A stretch of 64,000 nucleotides of DNA from Gemmatimonadales bacterium (GCA_025934955.1 JAICWE010000002.1:62001-126000); one strand, 5' to 3'; positions 1 through 8,851 are shown, numbered from the stretch's first letter. Notes: generated from the sequence alone by a model not told the origin. Made by a program: numbers and translations.

Positions 1-140
1 CCGCGCACCACCGCTTCGTCCGCCTGGAGCGCTGCCATCTGCTCGATCGTCTTGTGCGCGCGCTGGAACTTGGGCGGCAGCGTCTCCAGAAACGCGAGCT
101 GCGCGTGCTGCCGCGACGAGAGCTTGGGGCCGGTGCTCAC
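1..140 (-). CDS. Partial unknown helical protein (N-terminus only)
   Basis: The first 46 residues of a minus-strand gene that runs off the left edge. The proposed start is GTG at 140-138, which overlaps the TGA of the upstream small ORF (GTGA), so translation is probably coupled. The visible part is amphipathic and helical, with a segment reading LAFLETLPPKFQRAHKTIEQ, and has no signal peptide or cysteine. Codon use is typical of the window, with third positions mostly G or C. I do not recognise the family. It could be a small helical-bundle protein, but too little is present to assign a function. Confidence 0.5.
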   Translation of the reverse strand, partial: MSTGPKLSSRQHAQLAFLETLPPKFQRAHKTIEQMAALQADEAVVR

Positions 141-283
141 GAGGCCCCCGGCGCCGACTGCGTCGGCGCGACTTTGATCTCGGCGGGTGACCCGGCGATC
201 TTCCGGCGCGCCGTGTCGCCCCGCGGCGCCTGCCGCAGCTGTGTGCATGGCCTACGCGGAGCCGGCTTGGATTCCTCGCTCAT
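137..283 (-). CDS. Small ORF, 48 aa, unknown, coupled to the partial gene
   Basis: ATG at 283-281 is preceded by AGGAGC seven bases upstream, one of the better ribosome sites in the window. The product is 48 residues, rich in Pro, Arg and Ala (starts MSEESKPAPRRP), with no clear domain or membrane segment. Its stop TGA overlaps the GTG start of the next gene, so it may act as a leader or coupling ORF for that gene. It also overlaps the proposed start of the divergent peptidase-like gene, so one of the two starts may be wrong. No function is proposed. Confidence 0.4.
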   Translation of the reverse strand: MSEESKPAPRRPCTQLRQAPRGDTARRKIAGSPAEIKVAPTQSAPGAS

Positions 284-2261
284 CGGATTCGCTCCTGTCG
301 GGACTGGTAAGATAGCGCGCGCCCTCGCCGTCTGGCTTGCGCTGGCCGCCGCGTCGCCGCTTTCGGCGCAGACCGCCGCCGCGGGCGGGTCGGTCGCCGG
401 GCGCTGGCGGCTGGCCGTGGATGGCGGCGGCGCCGCGGTGCAGGGCGAGTTGCGGCTCGACGTGTCCGGCCCCCGGCTCACCGGCGAGCTGCTGCTCGAG
501 ACGGTAGACTCGGGGCCGCTCCCGGTCTCCGGCCGCGTGCTCAGCGACAGCACCCTCGAGTTCACCGCGCCGCTCGCGGTCGCCACCCGCTTTGCCGGCC
601 GGATCGAGCCCAATCACCTGGAGGGCGTGGTCGAAGGCGGCGCGCCGCGGAGCTGGACCGCGGAGCGGATTCCGCCCACGCTCGAGTACTACGCGGCGAT
701 GCCGCGCTTCACGATGAGCCAGGTGATCGCCGGGCGCGGCGACTCGGTGCTGCGCCTCCCCGGCCGCTGGCTCGCCGCGGCGCGGGCCGAGCCGGGGCTC
801 GCGAGCATCGGGCGAGATTACCGGTCGCTCGCGGCACGCGCCGGCGTGGCGCCGCTCGACTCCGCCGCCCTCGCCGGAGACGGCGAGCTCCAGCTCTTCG
901 GCCTCGCCCACCGCGCCGAGCTGATCACGGCGCTCCGGACCACGCTCGATTCCATTCGCCGCGCCATTCCGTCCGACAGCGTCCGCGCCCGCTTCGACTA
1001 CCTCTTCCGCCCCCGCGGCGAGTGGGTCGTGGATCTGCCGGACGCGGCGCTCTTCCGGGCCCAGCTCCGCATTCGCGGCGTGACGTGGGCCGCCGCCGCG
1101 CCCGCGCTCCGCGCCGCCGGACGCGTCGGCGCCGATGCGCCCCCGGACGACGCCGTGCCGCTCGCGCTCTACCGGCTGATCCTCCTCGCCCGGACCGACA
1201 CCGCGGCGGTCAACGACGCGCTCAACGCCATGCGCCACGCGGAGCCCGCCTCGGCCGCCGCGGTCTCGGCGCTGCTCAATGGCTTCACCGAGGCGTCGGC
1301 GTGGTATCTCGCCGCCGTGCGCTTCCTGCTGGTCGAGCGCTGGGTGCCCGAGGCCGGCGGCGTCTCGCCCGCGGAGCTGGTCCGCCGGCTCTGGCGCGCC
1401 GACGCCGGCGCGCTCGTCGCCGGCGATTCGCTGCCGCTGCCGGCGCTCCGCCTCAACGTCTTTGGCTACCCGCAGGCGGTGCCGCGCTACGGCGTCCCGC
1501 CCGCGCTCTTCTCCGCGCTCGTCCGCAGCGACAACTGGAGCGCGACGCAGTGGCTCGACCGGCACGGGCCCGCCGCGCTGCTGCTGGCGCTCCATCGGCT
1601 CGCCACCGACAGCGGGCCGGCAACCACCGTGAGCCAGGGCGACGCGCTGCTCCGCCTGACGACGGTCGGCCGGCAGGCGGAGGCGAGCACCAGCGGCTTC
1701 CTCGAGCCCGTGGATGCGGTCGTCTTCGATCCGGGATACGAGCCGCTCTTCGCGCTCGGCACCGTGATTCACGAGTGGCAGCACCTGCTGCTCGAGCGGC
1801 TCCGGCTCGCGGCCGCCGTCCGCGGCACCCGCCCCGGCTCGACCGTGCGGTTGCCCGCCGCCGACCCGTACCTCGCCGAGGGTTTCGCCGAGTGGCAGAC
1901 CGAGCGCGCGCTCGCGCCGGTCGCGGCCCGTTGGCCCGTCGTGGCGTTAGGCGAGGCGGAGAAGCGCGCCCGGCTGCTCCACGCCGATTCGACCGATCCG
2001 CACGTGGTCGGCTATCTGCTCTTCCGCGCGGCGGCGGGGCTCCGCGACGGCTCGCGGCTGATTCCCGCGCTCGTCCGCCACGGCGACGATCCCATCGCCT
2101 TCGCCGCGGCGCCGCCGCTCGCCGGGCGCTGGTCCCGCTACGCCCGCGCTCCGCTCTGGACGCTGCGGAGCCCCAGCCGGCAGGTGCTCGTGCCGGAAAC
2201 CACCTTCACCATCGAGGACGGCGTGGCCGATCTCGTCTCATCCCGGATCCTGCAGCGATGA
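267..2261 (+). CDS. Secreted gluzincin-like metallopeptidase, putative
   Basis: A large secreted protein of about 664 residues. A hydrophobic segment ending in SPLSAQ looks like a signal peptide. A zinc motif HEWQH lies at about residues 502-506, followed by EGFAE with a candidate third ligand at about Glu538. HExxH with a Glu roughly 30 residues later is the gluzincin pattern. The rest, including an N-terminal beta-rich segment, is unfamiliar. The start is uncertain: TTG 267 is chosen, GTG 243 is the alternative, and no ATG lies close to the signal sequence. The stop overlaps the ATG of the next gene (ATGA), linking it to a secreted carboxypeptidase, which suggests a shared role in extracellular peptide breakdown. 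The substrate is unknown. Confidence 0.6.
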   Translation: MDSSLIGFAPVGTGKIARALAVWLALAAASPLSAQTAAAGGSVAGRWRLAVDGGGAAVQGELRLDVSGPRLTGELLLETVDSGPLPVSGRVLSDSTLEFTAPLAVATRFAGRIEPNHLEGVVEGGAPRSWTAERIPPTLEYYAAMPRFTMSQVIAGRGDSVLRLPGRWLAAARAEPGLASIGRDYRSLAARAGVAPLDSAALAGDGELQLFGLAHRAELITALRTTLDSIRRAIPSDSVRARFDYLFRPRGEWVVDLPDAALFRAQLRIRGVTWAAAAPALRAAGRVGADAPPDDAVPLALYRLILLARTDTAAVNDALNAMRHAEPASAAAVSALLNGFTEASAWYLAAVRFLLVERWVPEAGGVSPAELVRRLWRADAGALVAGDSLPLPALRLNVFGYPQAVPRYGVPPALFSALVRSDNWSATQWLDRHGPAALLLALHRLATDSGPATTVSQGDALLRLTTVGRQAEASTSGFLEPVDAVVFDPGYEPLFALGTVIHEWQHLLLERLRLAAAVRGTRPGSTVRLPAADPYLAEGFAEWQTERALAPVAARWPVVALGEAEKRARLLHADSTDPHVVGYLLFRAAAGLRDGSRLIPALVRHGDDPIAFAAAPPLAGRWSRYARAPLWTLRSPSRQVLVPETTFTIEDGVADLVSSRILQR

Positions 2262-3853
2262 ACCGGCGTCTTTGCCTGGCGCTCACGACGTGCGGTGCGC
2301 TCGCCGTCGCCCGGGTCGCCGCGGGGCAGCAGACCCGCGCTGAGCGGACCGACGCGCGCGAGACGTCGTCCTACGCCGACGTGCTCGGCTTCCTCGACTC
2401 GCTGCAGCGCGCCGGCGCGGGCATTCACGTCGGCACGCTCGGCACCAGTCCGGAAGGCAAGCGGATTCCGTACGTCATCGCCTCGCGGCCGCTCATCTCC
2501 TCACCCGCCGAAGCGGCGCGGAGCGGCAAGCCGGTCGTCTGGATCCAGGGAAACATCCACGCCGGCGAGGTCGAAGGGAAAGAGGTCGCGCAGATGCTGC
2601 TGCGCGACGTCACGCTGGGCCCGCTCCGTCCGCTGCTCGACAGCGTCGTGCTGCTCGTGGTGCCGATCTACAACACCGACGGCAACGACCACTTCGCGCC
2701 CGGCGACGTGAACCGGCCGGGCCAGAACGGCCCCGCCGTCGTCGGCCGCAACACCAACGGCCAGGGACTCAATCTCAATCGCGACTACGTGAAGCAGGAA
2801 GCGCCCGAGACCCGCGGCGAGCTGCCGCTGCTCGCCGCGTGGGATCCGGATGTCTTCGTGGACCTGCACACCACCAACGGCAGCTATCACGGCTACGCGC
2901 TCACCTACGCGACCGGACTCAATCCCAACTCGCCGCCGCTGAACGAATGGGCGTACGACCGCTTTCTGCCGGCGATCCGCGAGCGGATGCGGAAGCGCCA
3001 CCACGAGGAGACGTACTGGTACGGCAACTTCCGCAACCAGGAGCCCGACTCGCTGACGCAGGGTTGGGAGACGTACGATCCCCGTCCCCGCTTCGGCATC
3101 AATCTCATGGCCATGCGCAACCGGCTCGCGATCCTGAGCGAGGCGTACAGCAACGACCCGTTCGCCCAGCGTATCCGCGCGACCTACGACTTCACTCGCG
3201 AGATCCTCAGTCTCGTGGCCGAGCGGAAGAGCGAGATCAGAACGCTGGAGCAGGCCTCCGATCGTTGGCGCCCCGATTCCGTCGCGGTGCGCTCGAGCTA
3301 CGCGCCGCCGCGCACCGACGCGATCATCGCCGAGATCACCCACGACGCCGGCGAAGGAACCAACGGCTACGCCCGCCGCCAGCGCACCGGCGTCTTCCGC
3401 AGCATCCGCATGCCGGTGTTCGATCGCTTCGTGCCGACGAGGGTGGAGGCGCGGCCGGTCGCCTACTTTCTTCGGGCCGAACACGCGGCGCTGGTCGAGC
3501 TGCTCCGGCGCGAGGGCGTGCGGGTCGAGCGGCTGGCCGAGCCGTGGCACGGCGCGCTCGAACATTTCGCGCTCGACACCGTGCGTGCGACGGCGGTCCC
3601 GTTCGAGGGACACCGCACGGTCAGCGTCGAAGGCCGCTGGGCCGACGCGGAGCCGCGCGACGTTCCCGCCGGCTCCTATCTCGTCCGCACCGACCAGCCG
3701 CTCGGCACGCTTGCCGCGTACCTGCTCGAGCCGGCGTCGGAGGACGGCTTCGTCACCTGGAACTTCCTCGACCGCGAGCTGCGCCCGCGCGGCGAGTACT
3801 CCATTCTGCGCACTGGCGCCGCGGTCCGCGCGGTCGCGGTGGAGGAGCCGTGA
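2258..3853 (+). CDS. Secreted M14-family zinc carboxypeptidase
   Basis: 531 residues with an N-terminal signal peptide ending near VAAGQQ. The M14 zinc site is visible: HAGEVEGKE gives His101 and Glu104, and VDLHTTNG gives His204. The catalytic Glu is probably Glu295 in AILSEAYS. M14 enzymes remove C-terminal residues or open amide bonds in peptides or peptidoglycan. The gene begins inside the stop of the upstream metallopeptidase (ATGA) and ends with TGA overlapping a GTG that opens a 35-codon peroxiredoxin-like remnant. The C-terminal 150 residues look like a beta-sandwich extension common in large bacterial M14 members. Exact specificity cannot be read from the sequence. Confidence 0.85.
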   Translation: MNRRLCLALTTCGALAVARVAAGQQTRAERTDARETSSYADVLGFLDSLQRAGAGIHVGTLGTSPEGKRIPYVIASRPLISSPAEAARSGKPVVWIQGNIHAGEVEGKEVAQMLLRDVTLGPLRPLLDSVVLLVVPIYNTDGNDHFAPGDVNRPGQNGPAVVGRNTNGQGLNLNRDYVKQEAPETRGELPLLAAWDPDVFVDLHTTNGSYHGYALTYATGLNPNSPPLNEWAYDRFLPAIRERMRKRHHEETYWYGNFRNQEPDSLTQGWETYDPRPRFGINLMAMRNRLAILSEAYSNDPFAQRIRATYDFTREILSLVAERKSEIRTLEQASDRWRPDSVAVRSSYAPPRTDAIIAEITHDAGEGTNGYARRQRTGVFRSIRMPVFDRFVPTRVEARPVAYFLRAEHAALVELLRREGVRVERLAEPWHGALEHFALDTVRATAVPFEGHRTVSVEGRWADAEPRDVPAGSYLVRTDQPLGTLAAYLLEPASEDGFVTWNFLDRELRPRGEYSILRTGAAVRAVAVEEP

Positions 3854-3957
3854 GCCCCGCGGTGCTCGGCGCCGGACACGCGGCGCCCGACTTCACCCTG
3901 CCGGCCGACGCCGGCCACAAGGTTGCCGAGGTGTTGGCCGCGCACGCACACGAGTAG
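3850..3957 (+). pseudogene. Remnant of an AhpC/Bcp-type peroxiredoxin
   Basis: A 35-codon frame opened by GTG that overlaps the preceding stop (GTGA). Its N-terminus, GAGHAAPDFTLPADAGHKV, matches the opening strand of Bcp/AhpC thiol peroxidases, whose usual form is GDxAPDFTLPxxxG. The peroxidatic cysteine region and the rest of the roughly 150-residue fold are absent. After about 25 residues it passes straight into a short Ala/His-rich tail and a TAG. This looks like an internal deletion joining the two ends of a former gene. The TAG also forms the first bases of a -10-like box for the next gene. Confidence 0.55.
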
Positions 3958-3960
3958 GTT
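3932..3960 (+). promoter_or_regulatory. Putative leaderless promoter
   Basis: TGTTGG, 17 bases, then TAGGTT at 3955-3960. The ATG of the PD40 lipoprotein begins six bases after the box, leaving no room for a leader. The TAG also serves as the stop of the peroxiredoxin remnant. Confidence 0.4.
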
Positions 3961-3966
3961 ACGCCG

Positions 3967-5070
3967 ATGCCATCATCCGTACCGCTCCGGCGCCGGGCTC
4001 GCCTGGCGCCGCTCTGCGCGCTCGCGTCACTGGCGTGTGGTCATGCGCCGGCGTCGGCGCCCGTCCTCGCCACCGCTCCCGCCCACGCCGATTCCATGGT
4101 GCCGCCCGCGCCGGGCGAGCGCCACCTGCGCAACATCCGGCAGCTCACCTTCGGCGGCAACAACGCCGAGGCGTATTTCTCCGCATCGGGGACGCAGCTC
4201 ATCTTCCAGCGGCAGGACAGCGTCGAGGCCGGCTGCGACCAGCAGTACATCATCAACACCGACGGCAGCGGGCTGCACCGGGTCTCGAATGGAAAGGGCC
4301 GCACCACCTGCGGCTATTTCTATTCCGGCGACCGCCGCATCCTCTATAGTTCGACCTTCGCGTACTCGCCCGCGTGCCCGCCGCCGGTGGACCGGTCCAG
4401 GGGCTACGTCTGGCCGCTGAATCACCTCGAGATCTACAGCGCGAACGCCGACGGCTCCGGCCTTCGCCCGCTCACGAGCAACGGCGCGTACAACGCCGAG
4501 TCCACCGTGTCGCCCGATGGCAAGCGCATCGTGTTCACCAGCACGAAGGACGGCGACCTCGATCTCTACACGATGAACGTGGACGGATCGGACGTGCGGC
4601 GGCTGACCCGCCGCATCGGCTACGACGGCGGCGCGTTCTTCTCGCCCGACGGGAAGCACATCGTGTGGCGCGCGTGGTACCCCGAGACCGCGGCCGATTC
4701 GGCGCAGTATCTCTCGCTGCTCGCGGAGCGGCTGGTGAAGCCGGCGCGCATGGAGCTGTGGATCGCCGACGCCGACGGCGGAAATCCGCGGCAGGTCACC
4801 CGGCTCGGCGGCGCCAACTTCGCGCCGTACTTCACGCCGGACGGACGTCGCATCATCTTCGGCTCGAACTACCGGAATCCGCGCAGCCGCAACTTCGATC
4901 TCTACCTCGTCAACCTGGACGGCAGCGGGCTGGAGCAGGTGACCACCGATCCCGAGTTCGACGGCTTCCCGATGTTCAGCCCCGACGGCAGGAAACTCGT
5001 CTGGGCCTCCAACCGTCATGGCCGCGAGTTCGGCGAGACCGATCTCTTCATCGCGGACTGGGCCGAATGA
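3967..5070 (+). CDS. PD40/TolB-like beta-propeller lipoprotein
   Basis: 367 residues. The N-terminus carries a positively charged stretch, a hydrophobic segment and a lipobox, SLAC, with Cys24 as the likely lipidated residue. The body is made of WD40-like PD40 blades, each with a hallmark such as SPDGKRIVFTS, SPDGKHIVW, TPDGRRIIFGS or SPDGRKLVWAS. These propellers usually sit in the periplasm and bind other proteins or glycans. The start ATG 3967 follows a TAGGTT box by six bases and has no Shine-Dalgarno, so the mRNA may be leaderless. Its stop overlaps an ATG in frame with lepB. The partner is unknown. Confidence 0.8.
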   Translation: MPSSVPLRRRARLAPLCALASLACGHAPASAPVLATAPAHADSMVPPAPGERHLRNIRQLTFGGNNAEAYFSASGTQLIFQRQDSVEAGCDQQYIINTDGSGLHRVSNGKGRTTCGYFYSGDRRILYSSTFAYSPACPPPVDRSRGYVWPLNHLEIYSANADGSGLRPLTSNGAYNAESTVSPDGKRIVFTSTKDGDLDLYTMNVDGSDVRRLTRRIGYDGGAFFSPDGKHIVWRAWYPETAADSAQYLSLLAERLVKPARMELWIADADGGNPRQVTRLGGANFAPYFTPDGRRIIFGSNYRNPRSRNFDLYLVNLDGSGLEQVTTDPEFDGFPMFSPDGRKLVWASNRHGREFGETDLFIADWAE

Positions 5071-5087
5071 CTTCCGAGAGAGTGCGC

Positions 5088-5804
5088 ATGACCGACAAGA
5101 CCGACGATCACTCGTTCGCCACCTGGCTGTGGGAGTGGACCAAATCGATTCTGGTGGCACTGGTGATCTGGTTCTTCCTCCGCACCTTCCTCGTCGAGGC
5201 GTTCCGGATTCCGTCGGGGAGCATGGAGAACACGCTGCTCGTCGGCGATTTCCTCTTCGTGAACAAGGCGCTCTACGGCGCCGAGGTGCCGCTCATCCAC
5301 GCGCATCTGCCCGCGGTGCGCGAGCCGAAGCGCAACGACATTCTGGTGTTCGATTCGGTGGAGGAGGACGGGCTCAAGGTGGTGAAGCGGCTGATCGGAA
5401 TGCCGGGCGACACGCTCGCCATGGAAAGCGGCCAGCTCATCCGCAACGGCAAGCGCATCAACGAGCCCTACGCCGTGCACAGCGACCCGACGCTCTCGGC
5501 CGATCCGCTCCAGCGCGCGAAGATGCGCGAGTGGCAGTTGAAGCACCTGGTGGAGCGGAGCCCCGACGGCTATCGGCCCGATCTCCAGGACTGGGGCCCG
5601 ATCGTGGTCCCGGCCGATTCGTTTTTCATGATGGGAGACAACCGCGACAGCTCGTACGACGGGCGGTACTGGGGCTTCCTGCCGCGCCAGAACGTGCGCG
5701 GTCGGCCGCTGCTGATTTACTACAGCTACGACCAGACCAGCTGGCGCCCTCTACCGTTCTTCACCGCGACGCGCTGGAGGCGGATCTTCAGCGTCCCCAG
5801 GTGA
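5088..5804 (+). CDS. lepB: Signal peptidase I
   Basis: 238 residues. One N-terminal membrane segment (about residues 18-36) is followed by the conserved boxes. The nucleophile Ser45 lies in RIPSGSMENTL, the general-base Lys100 in KVVKRLIGMPGD, and GDNRDSSYDGRYWG is box E. The enzyme cleaves Sec and Tat signal peptides at the outer face of the cytoplasmic membrane. ATG 5088 is preferred because GAGAG lies seven bases upstream. ATG 5067, which overlaps the previous stop, would add seven residues and cannot be excluded. The many secreted hydrolases in this window are natural substrates. Confidence 0.93.
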   Translation: MTDKTDDHSFATWLWEWTKSILVALVIWFFLRTFLVEAFRIPSGSMENTLLVGDFLFVNKALYGAEVPLIHAHLPAVREPKRNDILVFDSVEEDGLKVVKRLIGMPGDTLAMESGQLIRNGKRINEPYAVHSDPTLSADPLQRAKMREWQLKHLVERSPDGYRPDLQDWGPIVVPADSFFMMGDNRDSSYDGRYWGFLPRQNVRGRPLLIYYSYDQTSWRPLPFFTATRWRRIFSVPR

Positions 5805-5807
5805 TCG

Positions 5808-6116
5808 TCAGTGCGGCTGCCGCCGTGCCGGCTCACCGACCGGAGCCGGAGCCGGGCCGCCGCTGCGGTCGATATAGACGGCGCTCCGCCCGCAGGCACT
5901 GCAGTGGAGCGTAACCCTCCCCGCCCCCTCCGACTCCTCTCGAAGCGGATTCCGCTCCACCGCCGTCGAGCCGCAGCTCGGGCAGACGAGCGCGCGATGC
6001 TCCCGATCCGCCGCGATCAGCACCAGCGCCTCAGGCGCGCGATATTCCTTGATCCCCCGACGACCCAAAGCCCCACCTTCCGCGGGATGACGGCACGACT
6101 GCTGCTTGCCCCGCAA
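5808..6116 (-). CDS. Small zinc-ribbon protein, unknown
   Basis: Up to 102 residues, convergent with lepB across a 3-base gap. The only clear feature is a zinc ribbon of two CxxC knuckles (CPSCGS and CSACGR), followed by a Pro/Arg-rich tail. Such ribbons bind zinc and often nucleic acid or protein. The true start is uncertain: the first 20-25 residues look unlike protein, and coding may begin at an internal TTG near the GIKEYRAPEAL segment. An inverted repeat, AGTCC/GGACT, at about 6121-6136 lies just upstream and could be an operator shared with the divergent cupredoxin gene. Confidence 0.5.
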   Translation of the reverse strand: MRGKQQSCRHPAEGGALGRRGIKEYRAPEALVLIAADREHRALVCPSCGSTAVERNPLREESEGAGRVTLHCSACGRSAVYIDRSGGPAPAPVGEPARRQPH

Positions 6117-6182
6117 CCGCAGTCCAAATTAGGACTTTCGCTCGGCGGCGCATAGGCTTGTAACCGCTTGGAGGTGTGACCG

Positions 6183-6593
6183 ATGACCCGCTCCTTCCTG
6201 TCCTTCGCCGTGGCGGTGCTGCTGACCGCCGCCGCCGCCCCCGTCGCCGCCCAGGCGACCCACGAGATCCGCCTCGAGGCGGACCCCGCGGCCGATCAGT
6301 ATCGCTTCGTCCCCGCCCAGGTGACCGCCCGCCCGGGCGACGTGCTCGTCTTCCGGGCCGTCAAAGGTGGACCGCACAGCGTCGTGTTCGAGGAGCAGGG
6401 CATGCCGGCCGGCGCGAAACAGATCCTCTCCGCCGCCCTGCCCGACCGGACCAGTGACCTCGGCAGCCCACTGCTGAACACCGGCGCTGCCTGGCGGGTA
6501 ACTCTTCCGGCCAACCTGCCGCGCGGGCGCTACCCGTTCTACTGTCTGCCACATCGCGCCTACGACATGCGAGGCGAGCTGACGGTGAAGTGA
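6183..6593 (+). CDS. Secreted type 1 copper protein (plastocyanin/azurin fold)
   Basis: 136 residues with a signal peptide ending PVAAQ. The type 1 copper ligands are all visible: His65 in GGPHSV, Cys121 and His124 in YCLPH, and Met129 in YDM. The spacing CxxH-x4-M fits small cupredoxins that shuttle electrons in the periplasm. GGAGG lies eight bases upstream of the ATG and a TAGGCT box is further up. No oxidase or nitrite reductase is adjacent, so the redox partner is not evident. The fold and metal site are secure; the physiological role is inferred. Confidence 0.85.
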   Translation: MTRSFLSFAVAVLLTAAAAPVAAQATHEIRLEADPAADQYRFVPAQVTARPGDVLVFRAVKGGPHSVVFEEQGMPAGAKQILSAALPDRTSDLGSPLLNTGAAWRVTLPANLPRGRYPFYCLPHRAYDMRGELTVK

Positions 6594-6626
6594 CTGGGTA
6601 GTAGTGACAGTTACCCCGCTTTCAGC

Positions 6627-6655
6627 TTGACGTCGCATCAACCGGTCGGTACGTT
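6627..6655 (+). promoter_or_regulatory. Housekeeping-type promoter
   Basis: TTGACG, exactly 17 bases, then TACGTT. This is close to the sigma-70 consensus and predicts a transcript start near 6662, a leader of about 55 nt and translation from GTG 6717. It also argues that the in-frame TTG at 6627 is the -35 element and not a start codon. Confidence 0.6.
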
Positions 6656-6716
6656 GCCGCCACTCGCCGCAGGGTCACGCGAGCACACGGACCGCGTCAG
6701 ACAGGCAGGAGGCCAG

Positions 6717-7151
6717 GTGTCGGAACTCGGCGGGTCCCAGATCTCGACGCTGCTCGAGACGCTTCCCGGCATCGCTCAGGTGCTGCGGAGCCCGGTGGCT
6801 GACGCGATCGTCAATCTTTCCCGCGCTGCCGCCCGCCTCACCGAGTTCCGCATCGCCGACGCCGAAGAGCTGGTCCGCTACGCCACCCGCCGCAGTCTGC
6901 TGGGGAACGACGAGGGCGAGCGCGTCCTGACCGAGATCCGTGCCGCCGAGCAACGCCGAGTCGAGAAGGCGGCGGAGCGGCTCAAGGCCCACCAGCAGCA
7001 GGTTCGCGCAAAGCCGGCGTTGCGCCCCAAGGCCAAGGCGGCGAAGGCGACAAAGAAAGGCCCCGCCACCAAGGGCGGGGCATCGAAGGCGGCGAAGCGT
7101 CGTCCGGCCCCTGCCCGCAAGTCGGCAAAGCCCAGCCGGAAGAAGCGCTAG
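6717..7151 (+). CDS. Helical protein with histone H1-like Lys/Ala tail
   Basis: 144 residues from GTG 6717, which has AGGAGG four bases upstream and a good promoter before it. The first about 95 residues are predicted helical (LLETLPGIAQVLRSPVADAI, then a long charged helix). The last about 45 are almost only Lys, Ala, Pro, Arg, Gly and Thr, like the tails of histone H1 or HctB-type bacterial chromatin proteins. Such tails bind nucleic acid without sequence preference. A role in DNA or RNA compaction is an inference from the tail alone, and I do not recognise the N-terminal domain. It is convergent with the chemoreceptor gene, 8 bases apart. Confidence 0.65.
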   Translation: MSELGGSQISTLLETLPGIAQVLRSPVADAIVNLSRAAARLTEFRIADAEELVRYATRRSLLGNDEGERVLTEIRAAEQRRVEKAAERLKAHQQQVRAKPALRPKAKAAKATKKGPATKGGASKAAKRRPAPARKSAKPSRKKR

Positions 7152-7159
7152 CCGAAGCT

Positions 7160-8851
7160 TCAGCTCGTCCGGAACTGGTGCATCAGGCTGGTGAGCCGGT
7201 TCGCCGCCTGCAGCAGCTCTCCGGCCGACGCCGCCATCTCTTCGGTCGACGCGCTTTGCTCCTGCGCCGCCGCGGTCACTTCCTCGCTCGCCGATGCGTG
7301 CTCGGTCGCGCTCTGGCTTACCTCGATCGTCTTCTGCGCCACCTGATCCACCACTCGGCGGTTCTGCTCCGCCTCGGCCGACACGGCGGTGGTCGCCGTG
7401 TGCACCGTGTCCGTCGCCGTGCCGATCTCCTCCAGCGCGTACGCCGCCGCCTGCGCCACGCTCTCGATGCCCGACACCTTGGCGGAGCCGTGCTCCATCG
7501 TCGCGGTGACCTCGCGCACCTGCCGGCGGATCATCTCCACCGTCTTGGTGACCTCCTCCGCCGCCGTGGCGCTCGAGTCGGCGAGACGCCGCACCTCCTC
7601 GGCGACGACCGCGAAGCCGCGTCCGTGCTCGCCCGCGCGCGCCGCTTCGATCGCCGCGTTCAGCGCGAGCAGGTTGGTCTGCGACGAGATCTGCTTGATG
7701 AGGTCGATGAAATCGGTGATCGGCTCGCTCAGCCGCGCCAGCTCTGCCACCTGTGCCGCCGACGTGCCGACGACTTCGCGCACGTCCAGCAGCGTGCGCC
7801 CCGCCGCTTCGACGCCGGGTCGGTGATGCGCGGCGAGATCGCGGATCCGCGCCGCCAGCTCCACCACCCGCGTCGCCGCCTCGCTGTTCCGCTGCGCCGT
7901 TTCCCGCAGCGCGCCGAGCAGCGTGCCCGCGTCCTCCATGCCCCGGACCTGCACGTCGGCGCTGTTGGCGATGCGCACCATCGCGGTGGAGATCTCGCCG
8001 CTGCTCGCCGCGAGCTGCTCGCTCATGGCGGCGAAGTCGCTTGCGCCGGTGCCGATCGCCGTCGCCTCGCGCACCACCGCGTCCACCACGCCGCGGAGGC
8101 GCACGGCCATCGAGTCCATCGCCAGCGCCAGCCGCTCCAGCTCGCTCGGCATCTTCCCCAGCTTCACCGAGCGGAGGTCGCCGGCGCCGAAGCGGTCGGC
8201 CGCGTTGACCAGCCGCCGCAGCGGTACGTCCACCGACCGCACGGTCTGGAACACGATCAGCGCGCCCGCGACGAAGGTGAGGAGCGCGAGCGCCGCGAGG
8301 AGGAAGCGCCGCCGCGCGACGTCGCGCTGTACCTGCCCGCTCTGCGCCAGCGCCCGCGCTGACTGCGCCCCGGCGACCGCGCGCACGTCGCTCACCCGCG
8401 TGTCCGCCGGCGCGCGCGCCTGGTCCGCCTGGAGTCGCGCCTCGTCCATCCGGCCGATATCGGCGAGCGCGTGGGCGAGCGCGTACGCGACCTCGATCTG
8501 CGCCTGCTCCGCTTCGATCTTGTTGAGGGTGACGCGGTCGGAGGTGGTGAGCGATCCGATCTGCCGATAGCGGCGCTGGAAGCCGTACGCGGTGTCACCG
8601 CTCGCGGCAAACTCGCGCTTGAACGCCGCCGATGGCCGCACCAGATACTGCTCCGCGGCGCGCATCTCGCTCGTCACCGATGCCACGAGTCCCGTACTCA
8701 CGTTCATGCCCTCGACCAGCGTCTCCGATTCCTGCGAGATGGCGCGGTCGATGGAGTTGAGCGAGCTGACCGCGATCGCGGCCACCACGAGCGTCAGGGC
8801 GAGCAGCACCGCCATGCCGGCGATGAGCCGCCGTCGCAAGCTGTCGAGCAT
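7160..8851 (-). CDS. Methyl-accepting chemotaxis protein
   Basis: 563 residues. There is a short N-terminus and a first membrane helix (about 9-30), then a periplasmic four-helix-type sensor of about 150 residues. A second membrane helix (about 182-202), a HAMP linker and a long coiled-coil signalling domain follow. The diagnostic hairpin [20 protein letters not shown] is intact. MCPs control CheA activity in response to ligands. The gene starts 2 bases after the stop of a type 1 periplasmic-binding lipoprotein, so the two are very probably one transcript and the lipoprotein may present the ligand. No che genes lie in this window. No CheR-tether pentapeptide is seen at the C-terminus. Confidence 0.92.
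   Translation of the reverse strand: MLDSLRRRLIAGMAVLLALTLVVAAIAVSSLNSIDRAISQESETLVEGMNVSTGLVASVTSEMRAAEQYLVRPSAAFKREFAASGDTAYGFQRRYRQIGSLTTSDRVTLNKIEAEQAQIEVAYALAHALADIGRMDEARLQADQARAPADTRVSDVRAVAGAQSARALAQSGQVQRDVARRRFLLAALALLTFVAGALIVFQTVRSVDVPLRRLVNAADRFGAGDLRSVKLGKMPSELERLALAMDSMAVRLRGVVDAVVREATAIGTGASDFAAMSEQLAASSGEISTAMVRIANSADVQVRGMEDAGTLLGALRETAQRNSEAATRVVELAARIRDLAAHHRPGVEAAGRTLLDVREVVGTSAAQVAELARLSEPITDFIDLIKQISSQTNLLALNAAIEAARAGEHGRGFAVVAEEVRRLADSSATAAEEVTKTVEMIRRQVREVTATMEHGSAKVSGIESVAQAAAYALEEIGTATDTVHTATTAVSAEAEQNRRVVDQVAQKTIEVSQSATEHASASEEVTAAAQEQSASTEEMAASAGELLQAANRLTSLMHQFRTS

Noticed and set aside
252-5160. Very long minus-strand and alternate-frame ORFs over the peptidase, PD40 and other genes
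   Set aside because: They are shadows created by high GC content. They are Arg-, Gly- and His-rich, have no domains, and lie opposite frames with clear motifs and signal peptides.
6596-6616. GGGTA/TACCC stem after the cupredoxin gene as a terminator
   Set aside because: Five base pairs with an eleven-base loop and no real T-tract.
6627-6716. TTG 6627 as the start of the basic-tailed protein
   Set aside because: TTG 6627 is the first triplet of a TTGACG -35 box with TACGTT 17 bases on. GTG 6717 has AGGAGG upstream and lies after the predicted transcript start.
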